A DNA stretch of 64,000 bases, from contig NZ_JANUGQ010000003.1 in the NCBI RefSeq assembly GCF_024756275.1, positions 342,583 through 406,582 of the forward strand. The letters run 5' to 3'. The translations under genes were made by a program, and so were the position numbers. A model generated the notes under the pieces. It saw only the letters and a list, made by a program, of their open reading frames with translations, ran no database searches and was not told the origin of the DNA. The stretch is from Streptomyces pyxinae (GTDB taxonomy: Bacteria; Actinomycetota; Actinomycetes; Streptomycetales; Streptomycetaceae). This document shows positions 9,468 to 18,788 of this stretch, piece by piece. Every line of letters starts with the position of its first letter. Position 1 is the stretch's first letter.

Positions 9468-11612
9468 ATGCGCACCGAGGACGTCCTGGCCGCGATCGCG
9501 ACCGGCCTGTGGCGCTGGGACAACGCCGCCGGAGTCGTCACGCTGGACGCGGAGGCGGCCCGGCTGCTGGGCCTGCCCGCGGAACCCGCCAGGCTCTCCG
9601 AGGCGGCCGTGCGCTCCCGCTTCCACCCGGTCGACTGGAACGAGCTGGACGGCACCGTCAATCTCGCCATCGCGGAAGGCACCCTCGCCGAGGCCCGGCT
9701 GCGGATCATGGATGTGAGCGGCCGGGTGCTCCGTACCGTCCGCAGTCGGTCCAGGCCGCTGCTGAAGGCGGGCGGCAAGGACGGCTCCAAGGAGGGCGCC
9801 TTCGAGCTGGTCGGCACCCTCCAGGAGGTGGCCGAGCCGCAGCCCGGCACGGCGGCCCGGACCCCGGTCACCGGCGACTGGCGCCGCTCCCGCGAGGCGT
9901 TCCTGCTGGACGCGGGACGGGCGCTGGCCGAGGCGCGGTCCACGGCCGAGGTGCTGCGGGTGGCCGCCTCGCTGTCGATGCCCGGTTTCTCGCCGGACGG
10001 CCTCGCCGTCTTCGGTGTCTCGGGTGACCGGCTGCGGATCATCGGCCACCACGGGCAGGAGGCGGCCGACGCCGATCCGTTCACCGAGATACAGCTGGAC
10101 ACCGACTACCCGGCGGCCGAGGTGGTGCGGACCGGCCGGGCGATCTATCTGCCGACCCCGGACGAGTACCGGACCCGCTATCCGGCGACCTGGCCGCTGG
10201 TGCGCCGGTTCGAACGGCACTCCTGGGCCTTTCTGCCGCTGATCGTGGCGGGTCGCACCATGGGCGCCTGGATGGCGGCGTTCAGCTACCCGGTGGGTTT
10301 CACCCCGGACGAGCGCTCGGTGCTCACCACGGTGGCCCGGATGCTGGCCCAGGCGCTCGCCCGGGCCGGGGTGGCCGAGTCCGAGCGGGAACTCTCGCTG
10401 GGTCTCCAGCGGACAATGATGCCGGTGCTCGGCCCCGCCATCCCCGGCATGGAGGTGGCCGCTCGGTATGTGCCGACCGGCGGCGGGCTCCAGGTGGGCG
10501 GTGACTGGTACGACATGATCCAGCTCCCGGGCGGCCGGATCGCCCTGGTCATCGGGGACGTCCAGGGCCATGACGTCCGGGCCGCCGGGCTGATGGGCCA
10601 GCTGCGCATCGCCCTGCGCGCGTACGCCTCCGAGGGCCACCGGCCGGACGCGGTGCTCTCCCGGGCCTCCCGGTTCCTCTACGGCATCACCGACGGGGCC
10701 GAGGGCGACCACGGGGCGGCGCGCTTCGCGACCTGCCTCTATCTGGAGGTGGACCCGGCCACCGGGACGCTGGACATCGCCCGGGCGGGCCATCCGGAGC
10801 CGGCGGTGCGGATGGCCGACGGCACGGTGCTGCTGCGGCCCACCTCGGGCGGGCTGCCGCTGGGCATCGTCCCGGACACCGACTACCCGACGACCCGGCT
10901 CACCCTGGAGCCCGGCGAGACGCTGATGATCTGTACCGACGGCCTGCTGGAGACCGGCGGCCACGACCTCGACTCCGGCTGGCTGCGCATCCGGGCGCTG
11001 CTCGAACAGCACGACGACGTGGCCGACACCCTGGAGGTGCTGGCCGACCGGCTGGTGCAGGCGGTGCACGGACCCGGCTCGCACCACACCACGGGCCCGC
11101 TGGTGGACCGCCGCGAGGACGACATCGCGGTGCTGCTGCTCTCCCGGACCGGTACCCCGCTCCGTACCGCCGCCCCGCGCCGGACCGTGATGACCGTCGC
11201 CCAGGCCGAGCCCGAGCGGATCGCCGCCGCCCGGGGCCATCTGCGGGACCTGCTGCACGACTGGGCCGACCCGGAGCAGGTCGACTCGGCCGTGCTGATG
11301 GTCTCCGAGATGGTCACCAATGTGCTGGTCCACACCGACGGGGACGCCCTGCTGGTGGCCGAGGCGAGCGGCGACCACGGCAAGCGCCGGCTGCGGGTGG
11401 AGGTCGCCGACGGCAGCGACGAGCTGCCCCACAAGCGCCGCCCCGGCGAGATGGCCTCCTCCGGCCGGGGCCTGATCCTGATGGAGCTGCTCGCCCACTC
11501 CTGGGGCGTCGACCCGCGCGGCGAGGGCAAGTCGATCTGGTTCGAGCTGTACGAGAACCAGGGCGCCGAACCGGCCGGGGAGATCGACCTGGACGCCTTC
11601 CCGGCCCTCTGA
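9468..11612 (+). CDS. PAS-GAF-PP2C (SpoIIE)-HATPase signalling protein
   Basis: 714-aa cytoplasmic multidomain regulator. A PAS-like segment spans residues 10-125 and a GAF-like sensor 145-300. A PP2C/SpoIIE phosphatase domain (about 310-555) has metal-binding GGDWYD (344-349) and GDVQGHD (363-369). A C-terminal HATPase_c_2 (RsbW/SpoIIAB-type) domain covers about 575-700, with the N box near EMVTNVLVHT and GRGLILM. Such Streptomyces proteins dephosphorylate anti-anti-sigma factors and may phosphorylate them or bind a sigma factor, coupling a sensed signal to sigma activity. No membrane segment is seen. The partner is not encoded nearby. Start ATG 9468 is preceded by GTGGGG. Confidence 0.9.
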   Translation: MRTEDVLAAIATGLWRWDNAAGVVTLDAEAARLLGLPAEPARLSEAAVRSRFHPVDWNELDGTVNLAIAEGTLAEARLRIMDVSGRVLRTVRSRSRPLLKAGGKDGSKEGAFELVGTLQEVAEPQPGTAARTPVTGDWRRSREAFLLDAGRALAEARSTAEVLRVAASLSMPGFSPDGLAVFGVSGDRLRIIGHHGQEAADADPFTEIQLDTDYPAAEVVRTGRAIYLPTPDEYRTRYPATWPLVRRFERHSWAFLPLIVAGRTMGAWMAAFSYPVGFTPDERSVLTTVARMLAQALARAGVAESERELSLGLQRTMMPVLGPAIPGMEVAARYVPTGGGLQVGGDWYDMIQLPGGRIALVIGDVQGHDVRAAGLMGQLRIALRAYASEGHRPDAVLSRASRFLYGITDGAEGDHGAARFATCLYLEVDPATGTLDIARAGHPEPAVRMADGTVLLRPTSGGLPLGIVPDTDYPTTRLTLEPGETLMICTDGLLETGGHDLDSGWLRIRALLEQHDDVADTLEVLADRLVQAVHGPGSHHTTGPLVDRREDDIAVLLLSRTGTPLRTAAPRRTVMTVAQAEPERIAAARGHLRDLLHDWADPEQVDSAVLMVSEMVTNVLVHTDGDALLVAEASGDHGKRRLRVEVADGSDELPHKRRPGEMASSGRGLILMELLAHSWGVDPRGEGKSIWFELYENQGAEPAGEIDLDAFPAL

Positions 11613-11650
11613 GCCGACCCCGGGCCCCGCTCCAGTTCCACCGCTCCGCC

Positions 11651-11666
11651 TGTTTCACGTGAAACA
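11651..11666. other. parS: parS chromosome-partitioning site
   Basis: TGTTTCACGTGAAACA is a perfect 16-bp palindrome. It matches the ParB-binding parS sequence (core GTTTCACGTGAAAC). It lies between the convergent phosphatase and permease genes, outside any coding sequence. In Streptomyces parS sites cluster around oriC, so it implies an origin-proximal position. Confidence 0.9.
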
Positions 11667-11682
11667 CCCGCCCCCGCGCGTC

Positions 11683-12726
11683 TCACCCCCCGCCCGCCCC
11701 GCCGCCGTACCGTTCCCGGGCCTCGCCCAGGACGCCGAAGGCGGCGGCGGTGACCGGGACGGCGAGCAGCATGCCGAGGATGCCCGCGACGGAGGCGCCG
11801 GCGGTGATGGCCAGCAGCACGACGGCCGGGTGCATCTGGACGGTACGGCTCTGCACCACCGGCTGGAGCACATGGCCCTCCAGTACCTGGACGGCCAGCA
11901 CCACCCCCAGGGCCCAGAGCGCGATCACGAACCCCCGGTCGGCCAGGGCCACCAGGATGGAGACCGCCCCGGAGATGAAGGCGCCCAGGTAGGGGATGTA
12001 GGCGCCGACGAAGACCAGGGCGCCCAGACCCAGCGCCCCCGGCACCCGCAGGATCAGCAGTCCGACCGTGATGCACACGGCGTCGATCAGGGCGATGAAG
12101 GTGGTTCCGCGCATGAACCCCTCCACCGCGCCGAACGCGCGCCGGGCCATCGCCTCCACGGTGTCGCCCGTGCCGTGCGGCACCATCCCGCGCAGCGCGC
12201 CCAGCGCCCGGCCGGAGTCCCGCAGGAAGAAGAAGACCAGCAGCAACGCCAGGACCGCCATGGCGACCATCTCGGCCACCACACTGATCCCGCTGATCAC
12301 TCCGGAGGCCGCCGTCCCGCCGAACTTGCCCAGCAGCTCACGGGCGTTTCCCGCCAGATCGTCCACGGACGTCCCCAGCGCCCCGAACCGCTCGGAGAGG
12401 TCCCGTGCCGCCCGCCGCACCGAGGCCACGATCTGGTCCCCGGACTGGATCAGCGCGTGCACCACGATGTACCCGGCACCGCCCACCACGACCAGCACGG
12501 CCGCGCAGGTGAGACCCGCGGCCAGCGAACTGTTCACCCGCATCGCCACCAGCCGCCGGTGGAGCGGCCCGAGCAGCGCCGCGCCGAGCAGGGCGAGCAG
12601 TACCGGGATGACGGCCGTCCGCAGGATGACGCACAGCCGTACCCCGACATACGCGACGGCCGTCACCAGCAGCACCACCACGCACCAGGCGGCGAGACGA
12701 CGGACGGGCACCGGAAGGCTCTGCAT
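11683..12726 (-). CDS. AI-2E family (PerM/YdiK-like) membrane transporter
   Basis: 347-aa polytopic inner-membrane protein of the AI-2 exporter superfamily. A short basic N terminus precedes paired helices around residues 10-60, a hydrophobic helix near 75-95, and an amphipathic cytoplasmic region (about 100-150). A block of closely spaced helices runs to residue 330. Family-typical motifs are FFFLRDSGRALG and GAYIPYLGAFISG. Members are proposed exporters of AI-2-like molecules, or Na+/H+ antiporters; the substrate cannot be read from sequence. It lies downstream of the pirin gene on the same strand, but a strong terminator separates them. Confidence 0.85.
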   Translation of the reverse strand: MQSLPVPVRRLAAWCVVVLLVTAVAYVGVRLCVILRTAVIPVLLALLGAALLGPLHRRLVAMRVNSSLAAGLTCAAVLVVVGGAGYIVVHALIQSGDQIVASVRRAARDLSERFGALGTSVDDLAGNARELLGKFGGTAASGVISGISVVAEMVAMAVLALLLVFFFLRDSGRALGALRGMVPHGTGDTVEAMARRAFGAVEGFMRGTTFIALIDAVCITVGLLILRVPGALGLGALVFVGAYIPYLGAFISGAVSILVALADRGFVIALWALGVVLAVQVLEGHVLQPVVQSRTVQMHPAVVLLAITAGASVAGILGMLLAVPVTAAAFGVLGEARERYGGGAGGG

Positions 12727-12771
12727 CCCCCCACGCCACCATGCTCCCGGTGCCCCCGCCCCCCGAACGGA

Positions 12772-12810
12772 CCCGCCCGGGGGAACGGGTGCTCCGTTCC
12801 CCCGGGCGGG
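12772..12810 (-). terminator. Strong hairpin terminator after pirin gene
   Basis: Perfect 17-bp stem between 12772-12788 and 12794-12810 with a 5-base loop (12789-12793), downstream of the pirin gene on the minus strand. A 20-bp direct duplication of GTGCGGGCGGTGCCGGG-type sequence lies beside it at about 12836-12875. Confidence 0.8.
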
Positions 12811-12873
12811 GTGCTCGCGCGAGCGGGGCGCTCCCGTGCGGGCGGTGCCGGGGCTGTGCGGGCGGTGCCGGGC

Positions 12874-13842
12874 CTACAGGCTGCCGTCCATGCCGTGGAC
12901 GGCCGGGATCCGGCCGAGGCGGCCGGCCTGGAAGTCCTCGAAGGCCTGCTTCAGCTCGTCCCGGGTGTTCATGACGAACGGCCCGTAGTGCGCCATCGGC
13001 TCCCGGATCGGCCGGCCGCCGAGGAGGACGACCTCCAGGTCCGGGGTGTTGCCGTCCTGCTTCTCGTCGGCCCGCACGGTCAGGGCGCCGCCCTCGCCGA
13101 AGACCGCCGTCTGGCCCAGGTGGACCGGCCGCCGCTCGGCGCCGACCGTGCCGCGCCCGGCCAGGACGTACGCCAGGCCGTTGAAGTCCGCCCGCCACGG
13201 CAGGGTGATCTCGGCGCCGGGGCGCAGGGTCGCGTGGACCATGGTGATCGGGGTGTGGGTGGCCCCCGGCCCCTGGTGCCCGTCCAGCTCCCCGGCGATG
13301 ACCCGGAGCAGCGCGCCGCCGTCCGGGGAGGCGAGCAGCTGCACCTGGCCGCCCCGGATGTCCTGGTACCGGGGCGCCTTCATCTTGTCGGCGGCGGGCA
13401 GGTTCACCCAGAGCTGGAGGCCGTGGAACAGCCCGCCGGACATGACCAGCGACTCCGGCGGCGCCTCGATGTGCAGCAGCCCCGACCCCGCGGTCATCCA
13501 CTGGGTGTCGCCGTTGGTGATGGTGCCGCCGCCCCCGTGCGAGTCCTGGTGGACGAAGGTGCCGTCCAGCAGGTACGTCACGGTCTCGAAGCCCCGGTGC
13601 GGGTGCCAGGGCGTGCCCTTGGGCTCACCGGGCGCGTACTCCACCTCGCCCATCTGGTCCATCATGATGAACGGGTCCAGGTACCGGTAGTCGATCCCCG
13701 CGAACGCGCGGCGCACCGGGAAGCCCTCCCCCTCGAATCCGCTCGGCGCCGTGGTGACGGCGAGCACGGGGCGGGGCACCGCGTCGGCGGAGGCGGTGAC
13801 ACGGGGCAGGGTGAGCGGATTCTCGACGGTTACGGCGGGCAT
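12874..13842 (-). CDS. Pirin family protein
   Basis: 322-aa cupin-type protein. The N-terminal pirin cupin carries HPHRGFETVTYLL, with the metal-binding His pair, and HQDSHGG. GSGLLHIE supplies the third His, and a second C-terminal cupin follows. Family members act as Fe-dependent co-regulators or quercetinases, so the exact substrate is unknown. Start ATG 13842 has GAGGAGG 8 bases upstream; an in-frame ATG at 13911 lacks support. A TACTCT -10-like element and the AT-rich partial palindrome GTTGAATTCTGAAC lie about 35-65 bases upstream, unusual in this G+C context and perhaps an operator. No MarR gene is adjacent. Confidence 0.88.
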   Translation of the reverse strand: MPAVTVENPLTLPRVTASADAVPRPVLAVTTAPSGFEGEGFPVRRAFAGIDYRYLDPFIMMDQMGEVEYAPGEPKGTPWHPHRGFETVTYLLDGTFVHQDSHGGGGTITNGDTQWMTAGSGLLHIEAPPESLVMSGGLFHGLQLWVNLPAADKMKAPRYQDIRGGQVQLLASPDGGALLRVIAGELDGHQGPGATHTPITMVHATLRPGAEITLPWRADFNGLAYVLAGRGTVGAERRPVHLGQTAVFGEGGALTVRADEKQDGNTPDLEVVLLGGRPIREPMAHYGPFVMNTRDELKQAFEDFQAGRLGRIPAVHGMDGSL

Positions 13843-14040
13843 GACGCGTCCTCCTCGGGTGCGGCGTACCAGCAGAGTAGTTGAATTCTGAACTTCTTGC
13901 CACCGGAACACGAGAAGGGCCCGGAGGTATTCCCCCGGGCCCCGCCCGCTCGTCCCTGCCTCTGAGTACCGCTTCCCCGGCCGTACATGCGCCCGCGCCG
14001 GCCGTACGCACGCGGCGCCGGCCGTACGCGCGGCGTGGCG

Positions 14041-14493
14041 TCAGCCGTACATGCGCCGCATCGCGAAGTCGACCATCTGCTCGACCGCCTTGGCGTCGAA
14101 GACCATCCGGTGCTCGCCCTCCATGTCCAGGACGAAGCCGTACCCGGTGGGCAGCAGATCGATCACCTCGGCGCCGGTGATCACGAAGTACTTGGACTCC
14201 TTGCCCGCGTACCGGCGCAGCTCCTTCAGCGAGGTGAACATCGGGATCACCGGCTGCTGGGTGTTGTGCAGCGCCAGGAACCCCGGGGTGTCGCCGCGCG
14301 GGCAGTACACCTTGGAGGTCGCGAAGATCTGCTGGAAGTCCTCGGCGGCCAGCGCGCCCGTGGTGAAGGCGCGCACCGCGTCCGCGAGCGAGGGCGGCGA
14401 CGGCTCCGGGTACAGCGGCTGCTGCTGCCCGTACCCCTGCTGGGGCTGCCCGTACTGCTGCTGGGCGCCCGCGTTCTGGTCGTAGCCGTACAT
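14041..14493 (-). CDS. SseB-like protein with Gln/Tyr-rich N terminus
   Basis: 150-aa cytoplasmic protein. Residues 1-28 are a Gln/Gly/Tyr-rich low-complexity head (repeats of YGQPQQG type). The rest matches the SseB N-terminal domain fold seen widely in Streptomyces (FTSLKELRRYAG, LLPTGYGFVLD). The molecular role is not established; in enterobacteria SseB relates to serine/thiosulfate metabolism, while actinobacterial copies are uncharacterised. Monocistronic on the minus strand and divergent from the acyl-CoA dehydrogenase gene. Confidence 0.8.
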   Translation of the reverse strand: MYGYDQNAGAQQQYGQPQQGYGQQQPLYPEPSPPSLADAVRAFTTGALAAEDFQQIFATSKVYCPRGDTPGFLALHNTQQPVIPMFTSLKELRRYAGKESKYFVITGAEVIDLLPTGYGFVLDMEGEHRMVFDAKAVEQMVDFAMRRMYG

Positions 14494-14840
14494 GTCCCTA
14501 GCGTACCGAGCCCGCGCCCCGGCCCCCGCCCCCGGCCCGCCCTTCCGGCCGCCGGTCCGCCGCGGTCCGCCACCGCGTCACCGGCGCCTGCCCGACGGGA
14601 TGTTGGCGTCCGGGCGTGTCCCCGGCCGGGCGGGAGAACGCCGGCCGGAGGAACGCGGCCGGGACGGCGGAAGACCCGATTTCCGGGCAGGCCGCCAGCC
14701 CGGCGGCGCCGGCGGGGTCGGCCGGCCCGCTCGGTGTCGGACACGGCAGGAAACCGGCCCGGCCGCAAGACCGCCGCGCGGCCCGCGTCACAGATCGGCT
14801 CATAGGGGTTGCTCTTATTACCGGTGGGTAGCATCATCGG

Positions 14841-14851
14841 AGCTACTAGCT
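14841..14851. promoter_or_regulatory. Candidate operator upstream of acyl-CoA dehydrogenase
   Basis: AGCTACTAGCT is a perfect palindrome with a one-base centre. It overlaps a GTAGC-N9-GCTAC inverted repeat beginning at 14827 and is followed by GTACGTGTAC at 14853-14862. It lies 50-75 bases before the start codon, in a relatively A+T-rich patch. A TetR- or FadR-type fatty-acid regulator is plausible but not shown. The rest of the 408-base gap (14494-14901) shows no gene. Confidence 0.35.
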
Positions 14852-14901
14852 GGTACGTGTACGAGGATTCCGCCTCCCCGACCCATACGGAGCCTTTCGC
14901 C

Positions 14902-16728
14902 ATGGGGCACTACAAGTCGAATCTCCGCGACATCGAGTTCAACCTCTTCGAGGTGCTCGGGCGCGACAAGGTGTACGGCACCGGTCCGTTCGAGGAGATG
15001 GACGTCGAGACCGCCAAGAGCGTCCTGGACGAGCTGCGCCGCCTCGCGGAGAACGAGTTCGCCGAGTCGTTCGCGGACGCCGACCGCAACCCGCCGGTCT
15101 TCGACCCGGAGACCAACACCGCGCCGGTCCCGGAGACGTTCAAGCGCTCCTACCAGGCGTACATGGACTCCGAGTACTGGCGGCTGGGGCTGCCGGAGGA
15201 GATCGGCGGCACCACCTCGCCGCGCTCGCTGATCTGGGCGTACGCGGAGCTGATCCTCGGCTCGAACCCGGCGCTCTGGATGTACTCCTCGGGCCCCGCC
15301 TTCGCGGGCATCCTCTTCGAGGAGGGCAACGACACCCAGAAGAAGATCGCGGAGATCGCGGTCGAGAAGCAGTGGGGCTCCACCATGGTGCTCACCGAGC
15401 CGGACGCGGGCTCGGACGTGGGCGCCGGCCGGACCAAGGCGGTCCAGCAGGAGGACGGCTCCTGGCACATCGAGGGCGTGAAGCGGTTCATCACGTCCGG
15501 TGAGCACGACATGTCGGAGAACATCCTCCACTACGTGCTGGCCCGTCCCGAGGGTGCCGGTCCGGGCACCAAGGGGCTCTCGCTCTTCCTGGTCCCGAAG
15601 TACCACTTCGACTGGGAGACCGGCGAGCTGGGCGAGCGCAACGGCGTCTACGCCACCAACGTCGAGCACAAGATGGGCCTCAAGGCGTCCAACACCTGCG
15701 AGATGACCTTCGGCGACCAGCACCCCGCCAAGGGCTGGCTCATCGGTGACAAGCACGACGGCATCCGCCAGATGTTCATGATCATCGAGTTCGCCCGCAT
15801 GATGGTCGGCACGAAGGCGATCGCCACCCTCTCCACCGGCTACCTCAACGCGCTGGAGTACGCCAAGGAGCGCGTCCAGGGCGCCGACCTGGCCAACTTC
15901 ATGGACAAGACCGCGCCCAAGGTCACCATCACGCACCACCCGGACGTGCGCCGCTCGCTGATGACGCAGAAGGCGTACGCCGAGGGCATGCGCGCCCTCG
16001 TCCTCTACACCGCCGCCGTCCAGGACGAGATCGCCGTCAAGGAGGCCGGGGGCGAGGACGCCAAGGCGCTGCACGGCCTCAACGACCTGCTGCTCCCGAT
16101 CGTGAAGGGCTACGGCTCCGAGAAGTCGTACGAGCAGCTGGCGCAGTCGCTCCAGACGTTCGGCGGCTCCGGGTACCTCCAGGAGTACCCGATCGAGCAG
16201 TACATCCGGGACGCCAAGATCGACACCCTCTACGAGGGCACCACCGCCATCCAGGGCCAGGACTTCTTCTTCCGGAAGATCGTCCGCGACCAGGGCGCCT
16301 CGCTCAACGCGCTGGCCGAGGAGATCAAGAAGTTCCTCGCGCTCGCCACCGGCGGCGAGGAGCTGGCCCCCGCCCGCGAGGCGCTGGCCAAGGCGGCCGT
16401 GGACCTGGAGGGCATCGTCGGCGCCATGCTGACGGACCTGACGGCCACCGGCGAGGACGTCAAGAACATCTACAAGGTCGGCCTCAACACCACCCGCCTC
16501 CTGCTGGCCTCCGGTGACGTGGTCGTCGGCTACCTGCTGCTGCGCGGCGCCGCCGTGGCCGCCGAGAAGCTGGAGACGGCCGCCGGCAAGGACCGCGCCT
16601 TCTACCAGGGCAAGATCGCGGCCGCGAAGTTCTTCGCCGCCAACATGCTGCCGGCCGTCTCGACCGAGCGCGCCCTCGCCGAGTCGGTCGACGGCTCGCT
16701 GATGGAGCTGGACGAGGCGTCGTTCTGA
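14902..16728 (+). CDS. Acyl-CoA dehydrogenase (FadE5-like, about 610 aa class)
   Basis: FAD-dependent enzyme for the first step of fatty-acid beta-oxidation, oxidising acyl-CoA to trans-2-enoyl-CoA. Start ATG 14902 follows CGGAG; the frame is open further upstream but without a ribosome site. The 608-aa protein has an N-terminal helical domain, and the substrate/FAD middle domain includes [15 protein letters not shown] and [12 protein letters not shown]. The C-terminal helical domain has [21 protein letters not shown] and ends with an extra domain of about 120 residues, as in mycobacterial FadE5-like enzymes. The catalytic Glu is probably in [13 protein letters not shown]. It converges on a small gene and is likely monocistronic. 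Confidence 0.92.
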   Translation: MGHYKSNLRDIEFNLFEVLGRDKVYGTGPFEEMDVETAKSVLDELRRLAENEFAESFADADRNPPVFDPETNTAPVPETFKRSYQAYMDSEYWRLGLPEEIGGTTSPRSLIWAYAELILGSNPALWMYSSGPAFAGILFEEGNDTQKKIAEIAVEKQWGSTMVLTEPDAGSDVGAGRTKAVQQEDGSWHIEGVKRFITSGEHDMSENILHYVLARPEGAGPGTKGLSLFLVPKYHFDWETGELGERNGVYATNVEHKMGLKASNTCEMTFGDQHPAKGWLIGDKHDGIRQMFMIIEFARMMVGTKAIATLSTGYLNALEYAKERVQGADLANFMDKTAPKVTITHHPDVRRSLMTQKAYAEGMRALVLYTAAVQDEIAVKEAGGEDAKALHGLNDLLLPIVKGYGSEKSYEQLAQSLQTFGGSGYLQEYPIEQYIRDAKIDTLYEGTTAIQGQDFFFRKIVRDQGASLNALAEEIKKFLALATGGEELAPAREALAKAAVDLEGIVGAMLTDLTATGEDVKNIYKVGLNTTRLLLASGDVVVGYLLLRGAAVAAEKLETAAGKDRAFYQGKIAAAKFFAANMLPAVSTERALAESVDGSLMELDEASF

Positions 16729-16761
16729 CCCTCGGTGCCGCTCGGGCCGCCTGACCGCCGC

Positions 16762-16778
16762 CCGGCTCCCGGAGCCGG
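16762..16778 (+). terminator. Short hairpin between convergent genes
   Basis: CCGGCTC (16762-16768) pairs with GAGCCGG (16772-16778) over a 3-base loop, followed by further G+C-rich inverted sequence. It sits in the 55-base gap between convergent genes and may serve both. Confidence 0.45.
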
Positions 16779-16783
16779 CCCGG

Positions 16784-17086
16784 TCACACCGGGCGGCCCA
16801 CGGCCCGCTCCCGCCGCTCACCGAGCGCGCGGGGGCGGGCCGTCCGTCGTGGTGGCGGTATCCGCAGGCACGCGGCCGTCACCGGCAGCAGATCGCCCAG
16901 CAGCACCGGCTCGCGATCCGTCGTGTCGGTCGCCGCCCGGGCGCAGCCCGCGCAGAGCGGCAGGCCCAGCGCGGCGCTCCACCGGGCGTCCGGCGCCGCG
17001 CAGGCCGCGCAGGGGACACGGCCGGGCGCGGGGGCGGACAGGGTCGCGGGGGCGGCGGGCACCACCGCGGTCGCCGTCGTGGTCAT
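16784..17086 (-). CDS. Small Cys-pair (zinc-ribbon-like) hypothetical protein
   Basis: 100-aa protein starting at ATG 17086, which has GGAGGT upstream. Two Cys pairs, CAAC and CAGC, about 20 residues apart suggest a zinc-ribbon fold. The N terminus is Ala/Thr/Pro-rich and the C terminus Arg-rich. No family is recognised and no catalytic motif is visible. The frame stays open further upstream through the tandem repeats, but that extension is repeat-encoded and improbable. Confidence 0.5.
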   Translation of the reverse strand: MTTTATAVVPAAPATLSAPAPGRVPCAACAAPDARWSAALGLPLCAGCARAATDTTDREPVLLGDLLPVTAACLRIPPPRRTARPRALGERRERAVGRPV

Positions 17087-17100
17087 CAGGGCACCTCCGG

Positions 17101-17259
17101 TCGTGGACTCGTGGACTCGTGGACTTGTGGGCTCATGAGCTCGCCGAGTCGTGAGCCCATGGAGTTGTGGAGCCATGGAGCTGTGGAGTCGTGAGCGGAT
17201 GCCCGTGATCTCCGTGATCTCCGTGGTTCTGGTGGTCCCAGTGATCGCCGGTGATCACC
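17101..17259 (+). repeat. Degenerate 8-bp tandem repeat followed by 9-bp tandem repeat
   Basis: From 17101 to 17196 the DNA divides into twelve 8-bp units of the TCGTGGAC/TCGTGGAG/CCATGGAG type, the first three identical. From 17205 to about 17259 a second array of 9-bp units of the GTGATCTCC/GTGATCGCC type follows. Both lie in the divergent gap between the small Cys-pair gene and the M18 aminopeptidase gene, a 343-base stretch with no other gene. Confidence 0.85.
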
Positions 17260-17429
17260 GGTCGTCCGCGTAAGGCGTCTCTTTCCGTCCCCCAGGTCTT
17301 CCGGTACCGCGGGTCTTCCGGTCCCTCGGCGGCCGTGGCGACAGGGCACCACCACTGCTTCCGCATCGTCGCAGCCACCACTGACAACGCCCTCCGGAGC
17401 CGGGCGGCCCCGCCCGTACAGTGGGCCGC

Positions 17430-18722
17430 ATGACCAGCTCGATCGCCCGCTTCGACCGCGGCCACACCGACGACCTGATGACCTTCCTGGCGGCCTCCCC
17501 GTCGCCGTACCACGCCGTGGCGAACGCGGCGGAGCGGCTGGAGAAGGCCGGTTTCCGGCAGCTCTCCGAAACCGACGCCTGGGACGGCACCAGCGGCGGC
17601 AAGTTCGTGATCCGGGGCGGCGCCCTGATCGCCTGGTACGTCCCCGAGGGCGCCGCCGCGCACACCCCATTCCGGATCGTCGGCGCCCACACCGACTCGC
17701 CCAACCTCCGGGTCAAGCCCCGCCCCGACAGCGGCGCGCACGGCTGGCGGCAGGTCGCCGTGGAGACGTACGGCGGCACCCTGCTCAACACCTGGCTCGA
17801 CCGCGACCTCGGGCTCGCCGGCCGGCTGACGCTGCGGGACGGCTCGCACCGGCTGGTGAACGTGGACCGGCCGCTGCTGCGGGTGCCACAGCTCGCCATT
17901 CACCTGGACCGGCAGGTCAACGAGGGCCTGAAGCTGGACCGCCAGCGGCACATGCAGCCGATCTGGGGGCTGGGCGAGGACGTGCGCGACGGCGACCTGG
18001 TCCGGTTCGTCGCCGACGAGGCGGGGCTCGACGCCGAGGACGTGGCCGGCTGGGACCTGATGGTCCACTCCGTGGAGGCGCCCGCGTATCTGGGCCGGGA
18101 CCGCGAGCTGCTGGCCGGTCCGCGCATGGACAACCTGCTGTCGGTGCACGCGGGTGTCGCGGCGCTGGCCGCCGTCTCGGCCGCCGACGGCCTGGAGTGC
18201 GTCCCGGTGCTGGCCGCCTTCGACCACGAGGAGAACGGCTCCGAGTCCGACACCGGCGCCCAGGGCCCGCTGCTCGGCACGGTGCTGGAACGATCCGTCT
18301 TCGCGCGCGGAGGCGGCTACGAGGACCGGGCCCGGGCCTTCGCCGGGACGATCTGCCTCTCCTCCGACACCGGTCACGCCGTGCACCCCAACTACGCGGA
18401 GCGGCACGACCCGACGCACCACCCGCGCGTCAACGGCGGCCCGATCCTGAAGGTCAACGTCAATCAGCGGTACGCCACCGACGGCGGCGGCCGGGCCGTG
18501 TTCGCGGCGGCCTGCGAGACGGCGGACGTGCCCTGGCAGAACTTCGTCTCCCACAACGACATGCCGTGCGGCACGACCATCGGTCCCATCACCGCCGCCC
18601 GGCACGGCATCCGGACCGTGGACATCGGGGTGGCCATCCTGTCCATGCACAGCGCCCGTGAGCTGTGCGGCGTGGACGACCCGCACCACCTGGCCAACGC
18701 CCTGGTGGCGTTCCTGCGGTAG
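17430..18722 (+). CDS. M18 family aminopeptidase (aspartyl aminopeptidase type)
   Basis: 430-aa cytoplasmic metallopeptidase that removes N-terminal, mainly acidic, residues from peptides. Binuclear zinc ligands and catalytic residues are visible in GAHTDSPNLRVK, RMDNLLSVHA, FDHEENGSES, CLSSDTGHAVHPNY and the C-terminal SMHSARELCG. Start ATG 17430 is preceded by TACAGT at 17417-17422, a -10-like hexamer 7 bases upstream, with no clear ribosome site, so transcription may be leaderless. A GTG at 17421 is the alternative. A possible terminator follows at 18759-18788. Confidence 0.92.
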   Translation: MTSSIARFDRGHTDDLMTFLAASPSPYHAVANAAERLEKAGFRQLSETDAWDGTSGGKFVIRGGALIAWYVPEGAAAHTPFRIVGAHTDSPNLRVKPRPDSGAHGWRQVAVETYGGTLLNTWLDRDLGLAGRLTLRDGSHRLVNVDRPLLRVPQLAIHLDRQVNEGLKLDRQRHMQPIWGLGEDVRDGDLVRFVADEAGLDAEDVAGWDLMVHSVEAPAYLGRDRELLAGPRMDNLLSVHAGVAALAAVSAADGLECVPVLAAFDHEENGSESDTGAQGPLLGTVLERSVFARGGGYEDRARAFAGTICLSSDTGHAVHPNYAERHDPTHHPRVNGGPILKVNVNQRYATDGGGRAVFAAACETADVPWQNFVSHNDMPCGTTIGPITAARHGIRTVDIGVAILSMHSARELCGVDDPHHLANALVAFLR

Positions 18723-18758
18723 CCCGCCGGCCGCCCGGACCTCTCCGGCCGTCTCCGC

Positions 18759-18788
18759 CCGCCGCCGCACACCGGTGGCGGGCGGCGG
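18759..18788 (+). terminator. Possible terminator of M18 gene
   Basis: CCGCCGCC (18759-18766) pairs with GGCGGCGG (18781-18788) over a 14-base loop, followed by GTGTTT. Confidence 0.4.

Noticed and set aside
14809..14901. Longer acyl-CoA dehydrogenase start
   Set aside because: The added residues are not family-like and cross the operator-like palindromes; ATG 14902 has a ribosome site and the normal N terminus.
17101..17259. CRISPR-like array
   Set aside because: Units are contiguous 8- and 9-bp repeats without spacers, and no cas genes are near.
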